NCBI GenBank assembly: GCA_036268455.1
Contig: DATAUD010000102.1
Location: 1 to 64,000, forward strand
Direction: 5' to 3'
Source: DATAUD01 sp036268455
Lineage (GTDB): Bacteria; Verrucomicrobiota; Verrucomicrobiia; Limisphaerales; Palsa-1400
DNA length: 64,000 bases
Under the pieces are notes generated by a model that worked only from the letters and a program-made list of their open reading frames with translations, did not search any database and was not told the origin of the DNA. Made by a program: the position numbers and the translations under genes. Positions 1-7,681 of the stretch are shown here, piece by piece. The first letter of the stretch is position 1. The number at the start of each line of letters is the position of its first letter.

Positions 1-381
1 CAGCGTGATTTGGACTTCGTTTGCGGAGAGTTGCGAAATGAGCAGCCAAAGGTTGGTGCCCGGTTCGAGAAGGTTGTAGGTCACATCGCTGCCGGTTCCC
101 TCTTCGCCACTTCCGCTGCCGCCCGGTGAAGGCGGCCCGCTATCGTCAGGCGAAAACTCACGGTCATCGTTCTCCGGCACGGAGCCATCGGGCTGCATGC
201 CGACTTTCCACGCATTGGCATCCCAATAGACGATATTTGTTTGTCCTGGAGGAGCGGGCGGAGGCGTAATATCCTGCGCCGCAAGATAACTCGTGCCGCA
301 GGTCAAGGCCGCGATACTGAGAAGAAAATTACAACAGAGAGACTTGACAGGGCTTGGCAGGGTCAGTTTATGCGTGGTCAT
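1..381 (-). CDS. Secreted protein of unknown function, C-terminus cut by window edge
   Basis: The minus strand is open from an ATG at 381 to base 1 (127 codons, no stop), so only the N-terminus is visible. The first 35 or so residues form a signal peptide: a short polar start, a hydrophobic stretch around LLSIAALTCG, and a likely cleavage after the Ala-Ala of YLAAQD. The mature part begins with a proline-rich segment, then TNIVYWDANAWKVG, an acidic Gly/Ser/Pro linker, and NLWLLISQLSANEVQITL. No known domain was recognised. A weak -10-like box (TAAACT on the minus strand, bases 396-391) lies 9 bases before the ATG and no Shine-Dalgarno sequence is visible. The signal peptide and continuous frame make it a real gene; its function cannot be given. 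Confidence 0.7.
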   Translation of the reverse strand, partial: MTTHKLTLPSPVKSLCCNFLLSIAALTCGTSYLAAQDITPPPAPPGQTNIVYWDANAWKVGMQPDGSVPENDDREFSPDDSGPPSPGGSGSGEEGTGSDVTYNLLEPGTNLWLLISQLSANEVQITL

Positions 382-450
382 TTGGGAGTTAGTTTATTGG
401 CTGGTTATTACCACAAAAACCCACCGAGGCGCACACCCGTGCTCCCACAG

Positions 451-585
451 TAGGCAACCGGCTAAGGCACCTTCCGACGAAAGCCCAGGCGGCGCCCACT
501 CGGGGCGCGCCTTTGGCCAGTCGGAATATGCCTGGAAAAATTTAGCCGGTTTTTCTTGTGGTTTGAGTAGCGGCCAACGCTACGC
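451..585 (+). ncRNA. Candidate structured RNA (nested helices plus second hairpin)
   Basis: The outer arms AACCGGCTAA (456-465) and TTAGCCGGTT (542-551) pair perfectly over 10 bases. Inside them TTCCGAC (472-478) pairs perfectly with GTCGGAA (520-526). Inside that, a GC-rich arm at 488-497 pairs with 503-511 with a single bulged G at 492. A second perfect 6-base hairpin follows (GTAGCG 567-572 with CGCTAC 578-583). On the plus strand the outer arm runs straight into five T residues (550-554), as in an intrinsic terminator, which favours plus-strand transcription. A TTGACA at 344-349 could be its -35 box, with only a weak -10 (TTTATG). It matches no riboswitch consensus I know (lysine, GEMM, cobalamin considered). 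It could also be a dispersed palindromic repeat or act on the minus strand. The helices are seen; the RNA itself is inferred. Confidence 0.4.
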
Positions 586-896
586 AAATTATTTACTAAG
601 AAAGAACATGCGTAGTTTTTGAACGAATTGACCCATCAAAGCAAGCAGATTCTTCCGCTAGCCACAACACTTCACGTTATCAAATTCACGGGCGCGAGGA
701 GAGAAAGCGATTGTTTGATAACCATTTACGCTTCAGAGGCCAGGCGGGTTTATAAACTTTTTGCTTTTGTGATTCTTCCTCGCGCCGAGGCATGTCCCCC
801 CTCGAATCCAAGCGATTTCGCCGCGGGAGAGCGGGTATTCACGAGCCAGCCGTGGTTCAGATCAGCATTTGGAAATGTTCTCTTGAATCGCTTGCA

Positions 897-925
897 TTGC
901 CGGATTTACGATGACGGTTTATAAT
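897..925 (+). promoter_or_regulatory. Promoter of the lat operon, leaderless geometry
   Basis: A perfect TATAAT (920-925) sits 17 bases after TTGCCG (897-902; 4 of 6 matches to TTGACA). The start codon at 931 follows only 5 bases after the -10 box, so transcription would begin at or within a base or two of the ATG. No Shine-Dalgarno sequence is present. The geometry suggests a leaderless mRNA. Confidence 0.5.
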
Positions 926-930
926 TCGAG

Positions 931-2307
931 ATGACGCAAGCAGTTCAGTCAGTGAAAAAGCGAACCCCCCGCAAAATTAGCGGGGAGGCCCATTCTGTCC
1001 CTCCGGCACGCGTCGTCCAGGAATTGGAAAAGCACCTTCTCATCGACGGCTTTAAATTGGTGATCGATTTGGATAAAAGCCAGGGTTCGCGATTGGTCGA
1101 TGCCGCGACGGGCCGGAGTTTTATCGACTTTTATTCGTTTTACGCCTCCATGCCCATTGGCTTCAATCATCCGTATTTCGATTCGCCGCAAGTGCGGAAG
1201 GATTTGTTGGCGGCGGCGAAAGTGAAGGTGGCCAATCCGGATGTCTATTCAGTTGCGCTGGCGAATTTCGTGCAAACCTTTGCCCGAGTCGTTGGAATGC
1301 CGTCGCTCGACCGGTTTTTCTTCATCGAGGGCGGTTCGCTCGCCGTTGAAAATGCGCTCAAGGCGGCAATGGATTGGAAGGTGCGAAAAAATCTCGCGGC
1401 CGGGCGAGGGGAACGTGGCGTCGAGATTCTGCACTTCACCGGTGCGTTCCACGGACGCAGCGGGTACACAATGAGCCTCACCAATACGGACCCGCTTAAA
1501 ACCAATTACTTCGCGAAATTTCCCTGGCCGCGCGTCACAAGTCCCTATCTCGATTTCTCGCTCCCGGAAAACGAGCGCCTGGCAAACGTCCAGGAAAAGG
1601 AGAGGCAGGCGGAATCGGAAATTCGACGGTTTATTGCCGAGCGCGGCATCGACATCGCCGCGATCATCATTGAATCCGTTCAGGGGGAGGGCGGCGATAA
1701 TCATTTTCGCGGCGAATGGTTCAAGTTGTTGCGCAGTATCTGTGACGAGAATGACATTTTGCTGATTTTCGATGAAGTTCAGTCCGGCATGGGCATGACC
1801 GGCAAAACCTGGTGTTGCCAGCACTTCGATGTAGTGCCCGACTTGCTGGTTTTCGGCAAAAAGGCGCAAGTGTGCGGCGTCATGGCCGGCCCCCGCCTCG
1901 ACGAAGTCAAAGACAACGTCTTCCGCACCCCCAGCCGCATCAATTCCACCTGGGGCGGCAATTTTTGCGATTATGTTCGCTCGACCTACTATTTGCGGAT
2001 CATCGAACACGAACATTTGGTTGAAAACGCCCGGATTCAAGGCGCGCGCTTGCTGGAGGAGTTGCACAAGGTCGCCAAAAGATATCCCGTCATGACCGCC
2101 GTTCGGGGACGCGGTTTGTTGACGGCCTTTACTTTGCCGAACCGGGAATTGCGAGACCGCTTTTGGAACGGCGCATTCGAGCTGGGATTGTTCGTGTTGC
2201 GGTGCGGCGAGCGCTCGATTCGCCTCCGCCCCGTCCTGGATCTCAAAGACGACGCGCTTGATGAGGCATTGAAAATAATCGACGCCGAATGCCGGCGGCT
2301 GTGCTAA
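931..2307 (+). CDS. lat: L-lysine 6-aminotransferase (class III, PLP)
   Basis: This enzyme moves the epsilon-amino group of L-lysine to 2-oxoglutarate, giving 2-aminoadipate-6-semialdehyde and glutamate. The 458-residue class III aminotransferase has the lysine-transaminase motif IIESVQGEGGDNHFR, the cofactor Asp region IFDEVQSGMG, and the PLP lysine in FGKKAQVCG (Lys310 or Lys311). The QGEGGDNHF form is typical of Lat rather than ornithine or GABA aminotransferases. The next gene begins 1 base after the stop and encodes the matching semialdehyde dehydrogenase, which supports the assignment. The start codon lies 5 bases after a TATAAT box, so translation is probably leaderless. Its role is most likely lysine breakdown to 2-aminoadipate. 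A beta-lactam or compatible-solute role is possible but nothing nearby supports it. Confidence 0.85.
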   Translation: MTQAVQSVKKRTPRKISGEAHSVPPARVVQELEKHLLIDGFKLVIDLDKSQGSRLVDAATGRSFIDFYSFYASMPIGFNHPYFDSPQVRKDLLAAAKVKVANPDVYSVALANFVQTFARVVGMPSLDRFFFIEGGSLAVENALKAAMDWKVRKNLAAGRGERGVEILHFTGAFHGRSGYTMSLTNTDPLKTNYFAKFPWPRVTSPYLDFSLPENERLANVQEKERQAESEIRRFIAERGIDIAAIIIESVQGEGGDNHFRGEWFKLLRSICDENDILLIFDEVQSGMGMTGKTWCCQHFDVVPDLLVFGKKAQVCGVMAGPRLDEVKDNVFRTPSRINSTWGGNFCDYVRSTYYLRIIEHEHLVENARIQGARLLEELHKVAKRYPVMTAVRGRGLLTAFTLPNRELRDRFWNGAFELGLFVLRCGERSIRLRPVLDLKDDALDEALKIIDAECRRLC

Positions 2308-2308
2308 C

Positions 2309-3853
2309 ATGAAAAAATCCACGCCAGCGCCCACCGCCATTTTAAGGAAACTCGGCTTGACGGCCGAAAACCCCGGGGTGTTCGACGGCGAATGGACGGG
2401 CAGCGGCCCAATTCTCAAGAGCATTTCCCCCATCGACGGAAAAACCCTGGGCGCCGTGCGCACCGCAACCGATGATGATTACGAGCGCGCGATACAGCGC
2501 GCGCAGGCGGCGTTCGCAACGTGGCAATCCGTCCCGGCGCCCAAGCGCGGCGAGATCATCCGGCAATTCGGAAACGCCTTGCGCGCGGCCAAGGCGGATT
2601 TGGGCAAATTGGTGACGCTCGAAGCGGGCAAGATCCTGGCCGAGGGCGAGGGCGAGGTGCAGGAGATGATCGATATTTGCGACTTTGCCACCGGCCTTTC
2701 GCGGCAGCTTTACGGATTGACCATTGCCTCCGAGCGCCCCGCCCATCGCATGTTGGAGCAATGGCATCCGCTCGGCGTTGTCGGCATCATCTCCGCGTTT
2801 AATTTTCCCGTTGCCGTTTGGGCATGGAACAGCGCGTTGGCGGTCGTCTGCGGCGACGCGACAGTATGGAAACCTTCCGAACAAACTCCCCTCGGCGCCA
2901 TAGCCACAGTCAAAATCGCCGAGCGGGTTTGCAGGGCAAATAATGTCGATCCATCCATTTTCAGCTTGGCCATCGGGGGCCGTCCCATCGGTGAGAAAAT
3001 GGCGCAAGACAAACGCCTTCCTCTGGTCTCCGCCACTGGATCGACCAATATGGGGCGTGATGTTGGGGAAAAAGTGCAGCGCCGTCTTGGACGCGCGTTG
3101 CTTGAGTTGGGGGGCAACAACGCCATCATCGTCGCCGCCTCCGCAAATCTCGATTTGGCGATCCGGGCCATTGTCTTCGGCGCCGTTGGCACCGCCGGAC
3201 AACGTTGCACCAGCACCCGGCGCGTTTTTGTGCATCGCTCGCTCGAAAAGAAACTGACCCGCTCACTGGTCGCCGCCTACAAACAGGTGCGGATAGGAAA
3301 TCCGCTGGAGGCGGACACATTGATGGGGCCTTTGATTAGCGTCGGAGCGGTCGATGCGATGCAACAGGGATTGCTCCGTTTGCGTGAGGAAGGCGGACGC
3401 ATTCTTTATGGCGGCGAGCCATTGACTGGAAGCCATTATCCGGGAGGACGTTATGTCACCCCATGCCTGGCTCGGGCGGACGCAAATTACAAAGTGGTCC
3501 ATGAGGAAACATTCGCCCCCATTCTTTATTTGATCCCGTTTGACAAAATGGACGCGGCCCTCGAATGGCACAATGCCGTGCCGCAAGGCTTAAGCTCCGC
3601 CATTTTCACCAACGATCTGCGCGAAGCGGAGCTTTTCCTCTCGTCCCGCGGCAGCGATTGCGGGATTGCCAACGTCAATATCGGCACCAGCGGGGCGGAG
3701 ATCGGCGGCGCGTTTGGCGGAGAAAAAGAAACCGGCGGCGGACGCGAAAGCGGCAGCGATGCCTGGAAAAATTATATGCGACGCCAGACCGTCACAATCA
3801 ATTATTCGCGGGATTTGCCGCTCGCCCAAGGCATCCGTTTTGGCGGCGCTTGA
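2309..3853 (+). CDS. 2-Aminoadipate-6-semialdehyde dehydrogenase (ALDH7 family)
   Basis: NAD-dependent oxidation of the aminoadipate semialdehyde made by the preceding gene, giving 2-aminoadipate. The 514-residue protein is a full-length aldehyde dehydrogenase with the catalytic Glu266 in LLELGGNNAIIV and nucleophile Cys300 in GTAGQRCTSTRR. The NNAIIV and GQRCT combination is characteristic of the antiquitin/ALDH7 branch, which acts on aminoadipate semialdehyde. The N-terminal substrate region and cofactor segment (FNFPVAVWAWNSA) are intact. It starts 1 base after the lat stop codon, so the two are surely co-transcribed and probably translationally coupled. The exact substrate is inferred from family and partner; a broader aldehyde range cannot be excluded. 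Confidence 0.85.
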   Translation: MKKSTPAPTAILRKLGLTAENPGVFDGEWTGSGPILKSISPIDGKTLGAVRTATDDDYERAIQRAQAAFATWQSVPAPKRGEIIRQFGNALRAAKADLGKLVTLEAGKILAEGEGEVQEMIDICDFATGLSRQLYGLTIASERPAHRMLEQWHPLGVVGIISAFNFPVAVWAWNSALAVVCGDATVWKPSEQTPLGAIATVKIAERVCRANNVDPSIFSLAIGGRPIGEKMAQDKRLPLVSATGSTNMGRDVGEKVQRRLGRALLELGGNNAIIVAASANLDLAIRAIVFGAVGTAGQRCTSTRRVFVHRSLEKKLTRSLVAAYKQVRIGNPLEADTLMGPLISVGAVDAMQQGLLRLREEGGRILYGGEPLTGSHYPGGRYVTPCLARADANYKVVHEETFAPILYLIPFDKMDAALEWHNAVPQGLSSAIFTNDLREAELFLSSRGSDCGIANVNIGTSGAEIGGAFGGEKETGGGRESGSDAWKNYMRRQTVTINYSRDLPLAQGIRFGGA

Positions 3854-3862
3854 GGGAATCCA

Positions 3863-4999
3863 ATGTTTGACGAACCCGCCATCGCCCATCTTTACGCGCA
3901 TGTGCCGTTTTGCGCGAAGAAGTGCAATTATTGCGCCTTTTATTCGGAAGCTGGTGACGGCGAAGTGGTGAACCGATATGTCGAGGCCCTGATCCGCGAG
4001 ATGAAGATGGTTGCCGGGGAATTAAAACCGCAAACCGTTTTTTTTGGCGGAGGCACGCCGTCGCTCCTGAACCTGCGCCAATGGGAACGCATCCTCAATG
4101 CCATGTCGCGCCTGGATTTGCTGGGCGCGGCTGAATGGACGGTGGAGTGCAATCCCGCCACGGTTTCGGCGGACAAAGCCAAATTGCTGCGCGACTGGGG
4201 AGTTAACCGCATTTCGATGGGCGCCCAATCATTTGACGAATCGCTGCTCGACCGTCTGGGGCGCGTGCACAGCCGCGAGATGATTTTCAAGTCGTTCGAT
4301 ATTTTGCGCCGCGCGGGCTTTGACAATGTGAATGTGGATTTGATGTTTGCGATTCCCGGCCAGACGCTCGAAACCTGGCGGCAAACGCTCGCCGACGCGC
4401 TTGCGCTCGGCACGGAGCATTTGGCCTGTTACGAGGTCATTTACGAAGAGGACACGCCGCTATACGAACAACTGCAAGCCGGCAAAATCCACGTCGATGA
4501 GGACCTGGCTTGCTCAATGTACGAGGAACTTCTTTCCGCGGCGGCTGCCGCTGGATTGGCGCAATATGAAATCGCCAATTTCGCCCGGCCCGGCGCGGCC
4601 TGCCGTCACAACATCAATTACTGGCGCGGCGGCTCATTCCACGGATTGGGCCCAAGCGCTACCGGATACGTGCGCGGGGTCCGCTCGCGAAATTGCGCCA
4701 ATACCACGCTGTATTGCGAGCAACTGGAACGCGGCCAGCGCGCAATCGAGTGGAGCGAGCAGCTTGCGCCGCTGGCGCGAGCCGGAGAAATCGCGGCCTT
4801 CGGCCTGCGCATGACGGCTGGCTGGCCCCTGGAACAATTCGAGCGCCGCACCGGTTTTGATTTGCGTCGAGAGTGGAAAACGGAAATCAACCGGATGATT
4901 GAATTAGGCTACGGAAAGATGGACCAGGAATGTTTCCGGTTGACCGGAACCGGACTGCGATTCGCCGACTGGGCTGGCGCGGAATTCCTGAGAAGTTAA
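3863..4999 (+). CDS. hemW: HemW-type radical SAM protein
   Basis: This belongs to the HemN/HemW radical SAM family; HemW proteins are thought to be heme chaperones rather than coproporphyrinogen oxidases. The 378-residue protein has the iron-sulfur motif Cys17-x3-Cys21-x2-Cys24 (FCAKKCNYCAF), the GGGTPS glycine motif, and the C-terminal HNxxYW motif (CRHNINYWRGGSFHGLGP) that marks HemW. It begins 9 bases after the dehydrogenase stop, with a good Shine-Dalgarno sequence (GAGGGA) partly formed by that stop codon. Its place in a lysine catabolism operon has no obvious functional reason. Its TAA overlaps the stop codon of the converging gene by two bases (4996-4999 reads TTAA). Confidence 0.9.
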   Translation: MFDEPAIAHLYAHVPFCAKKCNYCAFYSEAGDGEVVNRYVEALIREMKMVAGELKPQTVFFGGGTPSLLNLRQWERILNAMSRLDLLGAAEWTVECNPATVSADKAKLLRDWGVNRISMGAQSFDESLLDRLGRVHSREMIFKSFDILRRAGFDNVNVDLMFAIPGQTLETWRQTLADALALGTEHLACYEVIYEEDTPLYEQLQAGKIHVDEDLACSMYEELLSAAAAAGLAQYEIANFARPGAACRHNINYWRGGSFHGLGPSATGYVRGVRSRNCANTTLYCEQLERGQRAIEWSEQLAPLARAGEIAAFGLRMTAGWPLEQFERRTGFDLRREWKTEINRMIELGYGKMDQECFRLTGTGLRFADWAGAEFLRS

Positions 5000-5910
5000 G
5001 GTGGTGCCGGTGGCCCGCCGCCCTGCTCCTGAGGTTGATAGGGCGAGGGCGGGCCGCCTGCCTTCTCATTAAGCAATAATCCGGCAGCTTGGACCGCAAC
5101 CGGCGCCGGAACAATGTTGTCCGGTGTTGGAATGTGGTAGGGTTGTCCGGTGTTGTTGAAAAGTGCGTTCGCAATTTGCGCTGACGGATTGTTGCCGCCG
5201 GTCGTTGCCACGCCACCGCCATAAGATGCACCGCCAGATACACTTACACCGCCGCTGTTGCCATAAGCAGACGAACCTCCACCAAACGAACTCGATGATC
5301 CTCCGTTGTCACTGCCACCGATGACAATTGCCGAACCCCCTGTGTACGGCTGCGCCGACGCTGAAGAAGCCGCCGGCATATTTGGCCGGGACATTCCGGG
5401 CATCATGCGGTGGCCAATTCCCGGCGGTCCACCCCTTGAGGGTCCTCCTCCGCCCGCACTCCCGCTGGTTGAAGCGACGCCGTTGCTCGCCAACGTCAAA
5501 GTCATTGGAGTGCCGGTATTTAGGATGTCCACTTCCCCTTTTTCTTCCCGAACCTTGACGATCTCCACGTCATTTTCTTTTTCCCCCACCTGTAGAGCCA
5601 GATAAGCGGTAGTTTCCTTCGGGTCCTTAGCCGGAATTGCCAGATAGACCTTCAGACGGTCGCCAACCTTTTGGAAGCCGGACAGTAACACCTTCGGCAA
5701 ATCGGGCGGCTTTGGCGGGGGAGCATCATCATGAACGGGCTCCGGATTTAGATGAAATACATTGCGGTCGCTGATAACCGCATAGGGATTGGCATCGGGC
5801 GCCGAGGCTTCGGCGCAAGCAGTGCCACTGACAAGCACGGACACTGCCAAAGCTCCCACCAACCAACCCCATTTTGCAGTAGAGTTCACGCTCACGGAAT
5901 ATAGCCGCAT
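4996..5910 (-). CDS. Secreted/periplasmic protein with GspC/PilP-like homology region
   Basis: The 304-residue protein has an N-terminal hydrophobic segment (WGWLVGALAVSVLVSGTACA) acting as signal peptide or membrane anchor. It then has NPYAVISDRNVFHLNP, a Pro-rich linker, and a compact beta domain (LSGFQKVGDRLKVYLAI to TGTPMTLTL). The F-x-P lead-in and small beta domain resemble the homology region of type II secretion GspC and pilus PilP proteins. The C-terminal half is low complexity, rich in Gly, Ser, Pro and Met, and ends GGGPPAPP. The ATG at 5910 is chosen because the frame upstream is the shadow of uricase; AAGGAA precedes it closely. It stands alone between convergent hemW and uricase. 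A related layout occurs in the gene at 39917. GspC kinship is an inference. Confidence 0.65.
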   Translation of the reverse strand: MRLYSVSVNSTAKWGWLVGALAVSVLVSGTACAEASAPDANPYAVISDRNVFHLNPEPVHDDAPPPKPPDLPKVLLSGFQKVGDRLKVYLAIPAKDPKETTAYLALQVGEKENDVEIVKVREEKGEVDILNTGTPMTLTLASNGVASTSGSAGGGGPSRGGPPGIGHRMMPGMSRPNMPAASSASAQPYTGGSAIVIGGSDNGGSSSSFGGGSSAYGNSGGVSVSGGASYGGGVATTGGNNPSAQIANALFNNTGQPYHIPTPDNIVPAPVAVQAAGLLLNEKAGGPPSPYQPQEQGGGPPAPP

Positions 5911-5950
5911 TTCCTTGGAACACCAGCGGAATGTAGAAGTTGCGAGGGGT

Positions 5951-6793
5951 CTAATCAGTCCTCCGCACGGCGCCTTCAATTCGTCCATATGGCTCATCCG
6001 TCGGGATGAACAATTCATTCCTGTTTTCCACTCCAAGCAGTGCAAGGTTTGCCGGCAAGTAATGCTTGTTGGGAAGAACCAGCCTGATTTCCTCAATCTC
6101 CCCGATGGCCGAAAGCGCCGCTTTGCCCATTTGATACAGGGTCGCCTGGACGGACGGACTATAGGTGTCCGCGAATGTGTCCTGCATCGCCCGCACAATC
6201 CGGTCATTGCTTTGACCGTAGCTCGCAGGCTTTTGGCGATAGTCCCAGCGCGCCTCCAATTTGGTCGCCAGGATTCGGTCGCGGGTTTCCGGCAGCGTGG
6301 TCAATTGATCCTTGGCAAACCCTTCAAAGCCGGACTCAGTGGTTTTGAGCATCAACAAATCGTCGATGCCGGAAATGACGGACATTTCGCCTTTTCCGCA
6401 CGTTACTTCGGCAATTGGAATGCCCGCGCCCGCCGCGCAAAAGCTGTGCGGGTGCGCCGCTCCCGCAAGCGTCATTCTTTGCCACAGCCTCTCCCGCAGG
6501 CTGACTTGAGCACTCGTGACTTGAGAATATGTTTTGACAAAATGCCCCGCCAAAACGGCGCCGAACTCTTCCGTTTCTTCTCCAAGGTGCTTCAAGGCCA
6601 GAACCCGGACCGTATTTTTGATCGTATCGGTCGGGACAATCGCTCTATTATCACTTCCGGTGTAAGAAGCCTCAAATGCGCCGTGAAGCATGACTGAAAC
6701 TTCCAATTCCTTGACGGAATGACGCGCGTCGTTGCGAATTACTTTGAGAACGCGGACCGCCGATTTTCCGTAGCTATGATGCGAAAGTTTCAT
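5951..6793 (-). CDS. uox: Uricase (urate oxidase)
   Basis: Cofactor-free oxidation of urate by O2 to 5-hydroxyisourate and H2O2. The 280-residue protein has both T-fold halves and the active-site residues at the numbering used for fungal uricase: Lys10 (SYGKSAVRV), Thr57 (VPTDTIKNT) and Phe159 (GFEGFAKDQ). His244 lies in PNKHYLP. The frame stays open upstream into the divergent uraD, but homology begins at MKLSHHSYGK, so the ATG at 6793 is chosen, leaving 58 bases between the divergent genes. The product is handled by uraH and uraD encoded opposite, so the divergent unit forms one pathway. No peroxisome-like tail or signal peptide is present; it is cytoplasmic. No clear Shine-Dalgarno sequence is visible. 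Confidence 0.93.
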   Translation of the reverse strand: MKLSHHSYGKSAVRVLKVIRNDARHSVKELEVSVMLHGAFEASYTGSDNRAIVPTDTIKNTVRVLALKHLGEETEEFGAVLAGHFVKTYSQVTSAQVSLRERLWQRMTLAGAAHPHSFCAAGAGIPIAEVTCGKGEMSVISGIDDLLMLKTTESGFEGFAKDQLTTLPETRDRILATKLEARWDYRQKPASYGQSNDRIVRAMQDTFADTYSPSVQATLYQMGKAALSAIGEIEEIRLVLPNKHYLPANLALLGVENRNELFIPTDEPYGRIEGAVRRTD

Positions 6794-6851
6794 GTCGCTT
6801 TGGTCGTCCAGGCGGCTATCGTAATGCGGTCGCTGAATTGACACGAGAAAA

Positions 6852-7355
6852 ATGCGCCACAGCATTGCCGAATTGAACCGAATGAGCCAGGAGGAATTTG
6901 TCCGCGTGGTCGGGCCGGTGTTCGAGCATTCTCCATGGATCGCCAATGACGCGGCGGCAAATCGCCCTTTCGCTGATTTTGACGAGTTACACCGGCAGTT
7001 GTGCCAGATGGTTCGCGCGGCGCCGGTGGAGAAACAACTGGGATTGATCAAGGCTCATCCCGATTTGGCCGCTCGCGGCGTGCTGACGGCGGAATCCGCC
7101 CGCGAACAAATCAGCGCCGGTTTGGATAAACTCCAGCCGGAGGAAAGCTCCGCAATACGGCTGCAAAATCAGGCGTATCGGGAAAAGTTCGGATTTCCGT
7201 TCGTCATTTGCGCCCGCCTCAACAATAAAGATTCCATTGCGGCAGCCTTCACGCGCCGGTTGACCCATTCGCCCCAGCAGGAAATCCAAACGGCGCTGGA
7301 AGAAATCTTCAAAATTGCCGCGCTTCGCCTTCGTGACTTATGCCAGCCAGATTAA
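6852..7355 (+). CDS. uraD: 2-Oxo-4-hydroxy-4-carboxy-5-ureidoimidazoline (OHCU) decarboxylase
   Basis: Decarboxylates OHCU stereospecifically to S-allantoin, the last step of urate-to-allantoin conversion. The 167-residue all-helical protein has the family length and the catalytic His69 in IKAHPDLA. It also carries the conserved C-terminal segment EKFGFPFVICARLN that forms the substrate pocket. It is transcribed away from uricase and overlaps the next gene uraH by 16 bases. The order uraD-uraH-allC-allB with a facing uricase gives a continuous route from urate to ureidoglycolate. Confidence 0.93.
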   Translation: MRHSIAELNRMSQEEFVRVVGPVFEHSPWIANDAAANRPFADFDELHRQLCQMVRAAPVEKQLGLIKAHPDLAARGVLTAESAREQISAGLDKLQPEESSAIRLQNQAYREKFGFPFVICARLNNKDSIAAAFTRRLTHSPQQEIQTALEEIFKIAALRLRDLCQPD

Positions 7356-7681
7356 GCACTCATGTTCTTGATACCGCGGACGGTTGCCCCGCCGAGGGAA
7401 TGCAAATCGAACTTTGGTCCGTGGACGATACACAACGGCGCCTGCTCAAAACGGTCCGAACCAACGCCGAGGGCCGAACCGATCTCCCATTACTCGGGGG
7501 CGAAGAGCTTCGCACCGGAGAATACGAACTGGTTTTTTTTGTCGGCGATTATTTCGCGCGAAATCCCGCCGAGCGATTTTTGGATCGCGTGCCAGTGCGC
7601 GTCCGTCTCGTTGCCGGCGAATCTTATCACGTCCCGCTGCTCTGTTCACCGTGGTCGTATGCAACGTATCGAGGCAGTTGA
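7340..7681 (+). CDS. uraH: 5-Hydroxyisourate hydrolase (transthyretin-like)
   Basis: Hydrolyses 5-hydroxyisourate to OHCU, between uricase and UraD. The 113-residue protein has the N-terminal signature LSTHVLDTADG with catalytic His8, a mid-protein RTDLPL, the second His in SYHVPLL, and the diagnostic C-terminal YRGS (residues 110-113). It has no export signal, so it is cytoplasmic like UraD. The gene overlaps uraD by 16 bases and allC by 23 bases in different frames, which suggests translational coupling. Confidence 0.93.
   Translation: MPARLSTHVLDTADGCPAEGMQIELWSVDDTQRRLLKTVRTNAEGRTDLPLLGGEELRTGEYELVFFVGDYFARNPAERFLDRVPVRVRLVAGESYHVPLLCSPWSYATYRGS

Larger units (their letters stand above)
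382..930. other. Divergent 549-base intergenic region
   Basis: This gap lies between the minus-strand secreted protein and the plus-strand lysine aminotransferase. Open frames inside it have no signal peptide, no recognisable domain and conflicting frames, so no protein is called. It holds a strongly folded segment (about 451-585) and a promoter-like pair just before 931. I see nothing definable in the AT-richer stretch 600-890. Confidence 0.6.

Noticed and set aside
560..622. Plus-strand peptide GLSSGQRYANYL resembling GVSSGQRSANYL in the HAD hydrolase at 13883
   Set aside because: Only about 12 residues match, no HAD motif precedes it, and the DNA there is explained by the hairpin at 567-583; a decayed HAD fragment is possible but unsupported.
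619..924. Open frame of about 100 codons before lat
   Set aside because: No domain, no ribosome site, unusual composition, and it runs through the lat promoter.
1249..2463. 404-codon antisense open frame over lat
   Set aside because: It mirrors the codon structure of two well-supported genes and shows no protein-family pattern.
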